A stretch of 64,000 nucleotides of DNA from Blastomonas sp. (GTDB lineage: Bacteria > Pseudomonadota > Alphaproteobacteria > Sphingomonadales > Sphingomonadaceae), in the NCBI RefSeq assembly GCF_030373265.1, contig NZ_JAUCZC010000019.1:1-64000 (forward strand). The letters are read 5' to 3'. Made by a program: the position numbers and the translations under genes. Positions 63,167 through 64,000 of this stretch are shown here, piece by piece. Each line of letters starts with the position of its first letter. The first letter of the stretch is position 1. Under the pieces are notes generated by a model, which did not search any database, was not told the DNA's origin, and was given only the letters and a program-made list of their open reading frames with translations.

Positions 63167-63305
63167 CTCTCTCCCCTCCCGCTTGCGGGAGGGGCAGGCC
63201 CGGCTTGCCGGGCCAGGGTGGGCCGGGAGCACAATTGTCTGCTCATGCCCACCCCATCTTCGCCTGCGGCTCAGCCACCCCTCCCGCGTGCGGGAGGGGA
63301 GAGGG
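63167..63305. repeat. Palindromic repeat type B (copy 2)
   Basis: Near-identical to 60450-60589 and in the same orientation: CTCCCCTCCCGCTTGCGGGA..., CAGGCCCGGCTTGCCGGGCC, GGGTGGGC, GGGAGCAC, ending CCCGCGTGCGGGAGGGGAGA. The two copies bracket the TonB receptor gene and its promoter. Confidence 0.92.
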
Positions 63306-63326
63306 AACCGACAATCGGGAGGAACG

Positions 63327-64000
63327 TCAGCCCTGCAGCACCAGCCGGTGGTTGGTCTCGAAATCGCTGGCCAGCAGCTCTGCGATCGCTTCCGCTACGA
63401 CCGTGGGCTCCTTGACCGTCGCAGGGTCTTCGCCGGGATAGGCCTTGGCGCGCATCGGGGTGCGGGTGCGCGCGGGGTCGACGATCGCGGTGCGGACCTT
63501 GCCGATGTTGCGCATTTCCTCGCCGTACGACGCCAGCAGCGCCTCGAGCGCGGCCTTGGAGGCTCCGTAAGCGCCCCAATAGGCGCGCGGCGCGGCGGCG
63601 ACGGAGCTGGTCAGGCCGATGACGCGCGCCTTGCCGCTGTTGCGCAGCATCTTGTCGAAATGGGCGATCAGCGCCTGCGCGCTCAGCACGTTCAGCGTCA
63701 TCACCCGGTTGAATTCGGCGCCATCGATGGTCGGTACCGGCCCCAGCGTGCCCAGCATCGCGGCGTTGAGCACCAGCATGTCGAGGCTCTCCCAGCGCTG
63801 GCCGATCGCCACGGCCAGCCGCGCGATGCTCTCGCCGTCGCTGAGGTCCAGAGGCGCGATGGTGGCATTGCCGCCCGCCTCGAAAATCGCGTCCTCGACC
63901 GCTTCCAGATCCTTGACGGTGCGGCCGGTGAGGATGACATGCGCCCCGCGTGCAGCCAGCGCCTTGGCGGTCGCGGCACCGATGCCGCGGCTTGCGCCGG
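63327..64000 (-). CDS. Short-chain dehydrogenase/reductase (5' end beyond window)
   Basis: At least 224 aa of an SDR with the nucleotide motif GASRGIGAATAKALAARGAH at the window edge, the NAA motif (LVLNAAMLGTLGP), Ser in VIGLTSSVAAA and the active-site YGASK. The cofactor-binding GRTVKDLE suggests NADP or NAD; substrate unknown. Only the first few codons are missing. Confidence 0.92.
   Translation of the reverse strand, partial: GASRGIGAATAKALAARGAHVILTGRTVKDLEAVEDAIFEAGGNATIAPLDLSDGESIARLAVAIGQRWESLDMLVLNAAMLGTLGPVPTIDGAEFNRVMTLNVLSAQALIAHFDKMLRNSGKARVIGLTSSVAAAPRAYWGAYGASKAALEALLASYGEEMRNIGKVRTAIVDPARTRTPMRAKAYPGEDPATVKEPTVVAEAIAELLASDFETNHRLVLQG

Overview
The window is chromosomal DNA of an alphaproteobacterium, most likely a member of the Sphingomonadales. 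It is GC-rich and densely coded. Supporting evidence: alphaproteobacterial marker genes (DUF1476 zeta-type ATPase inhibitor, ChpT phosphotransferase, NDUFA12-type complex I subunit, DUF2155 protein), an RNase E with a long charged insert in its S1 region, a CrtZ carotenoid hydroxylase, and the characteristic palindromic intergenic repeats. No phage, plasmid, insertion sequence or CRISPR array was seen; most of the window looks like core genome.

Layout. 1-6 kb: RNase E (cut by the window edge) diverges from an N-acetylmuramoyl-L-alanine amidase and penicillin-binding protein 1A. 6-11 kb: an Rrf2 regulator, a DUF4118 sensor kinase, a membrane GGDEF cyclase, a methyltransferase and an exported superoxide dismutase. 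11-15 kb: molybdate uptake (modE divergent from modABC, with a palindromic candidate ModE operator between them) and a SulP anion transporter. 15.7-21.6 kb: a six-gene Mrp-type Na+/H+ antiporter operon with fused subunits A and B. 21.8-28.3 kb: tRNA-Gln, ilvE divergent from a MarR regulator, and an acyl-CoA or aromatic catabolism cluster whose gene junctions carry palindromic repeats. 28.4-34.3 kb: crtZ, the leuC...leuD genes with a lactonase-like hydrolase and a small membrane protein between them, a quinone oxidoreductase, and the DUF1476-bolA-grxD group.

34.5-40.8 kb: transporters, a glycine-zipper protein, a ferredoxin-like protein, a C-terminal J-domain protein, a serine hydrolase, RNase P RNA and an AmpD-like amidase coupled to an EamA transporter. 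40.8-46.8 kb: a chemosensory operon, chpT-cheA-cheW-cheY-cheB-cheR, on the minus strand, with no chemoreceptor gene in the window. 47-53 kb: JAMM peptidase, RluD, RpoH (sigma-32), NDUFA12, DUF2155, Aat, RF2 and a lipoprotein-type methyltransferase. 53-64 kb: a cysteine-bearing nitronate monooxygenase-like protein, a class III CoA-transferase, a PilZ protein, a DksA-type protein, a repetitive Ser/Thr/Gly/Pro-rich protein with a PEP-CTERM-like tail, SerRS, a TonB receptor gene bracketed by direct copies of a 140-bp repeat, and a partial short-chain dehydrogenase.

I found no obvious new defence or mobile system. The items most worth a second look are the repetitive PEP-CTERM-like protein, the antisense overlap of conserved ends of aat and the DUF2155 gene, the TonB receptor gene between direct repeats, the receptor-less chemosensory operon with its two-CheW CheA, and a molybdate system whose regulator and ATPase both lack the usual molybdate-binding domain.
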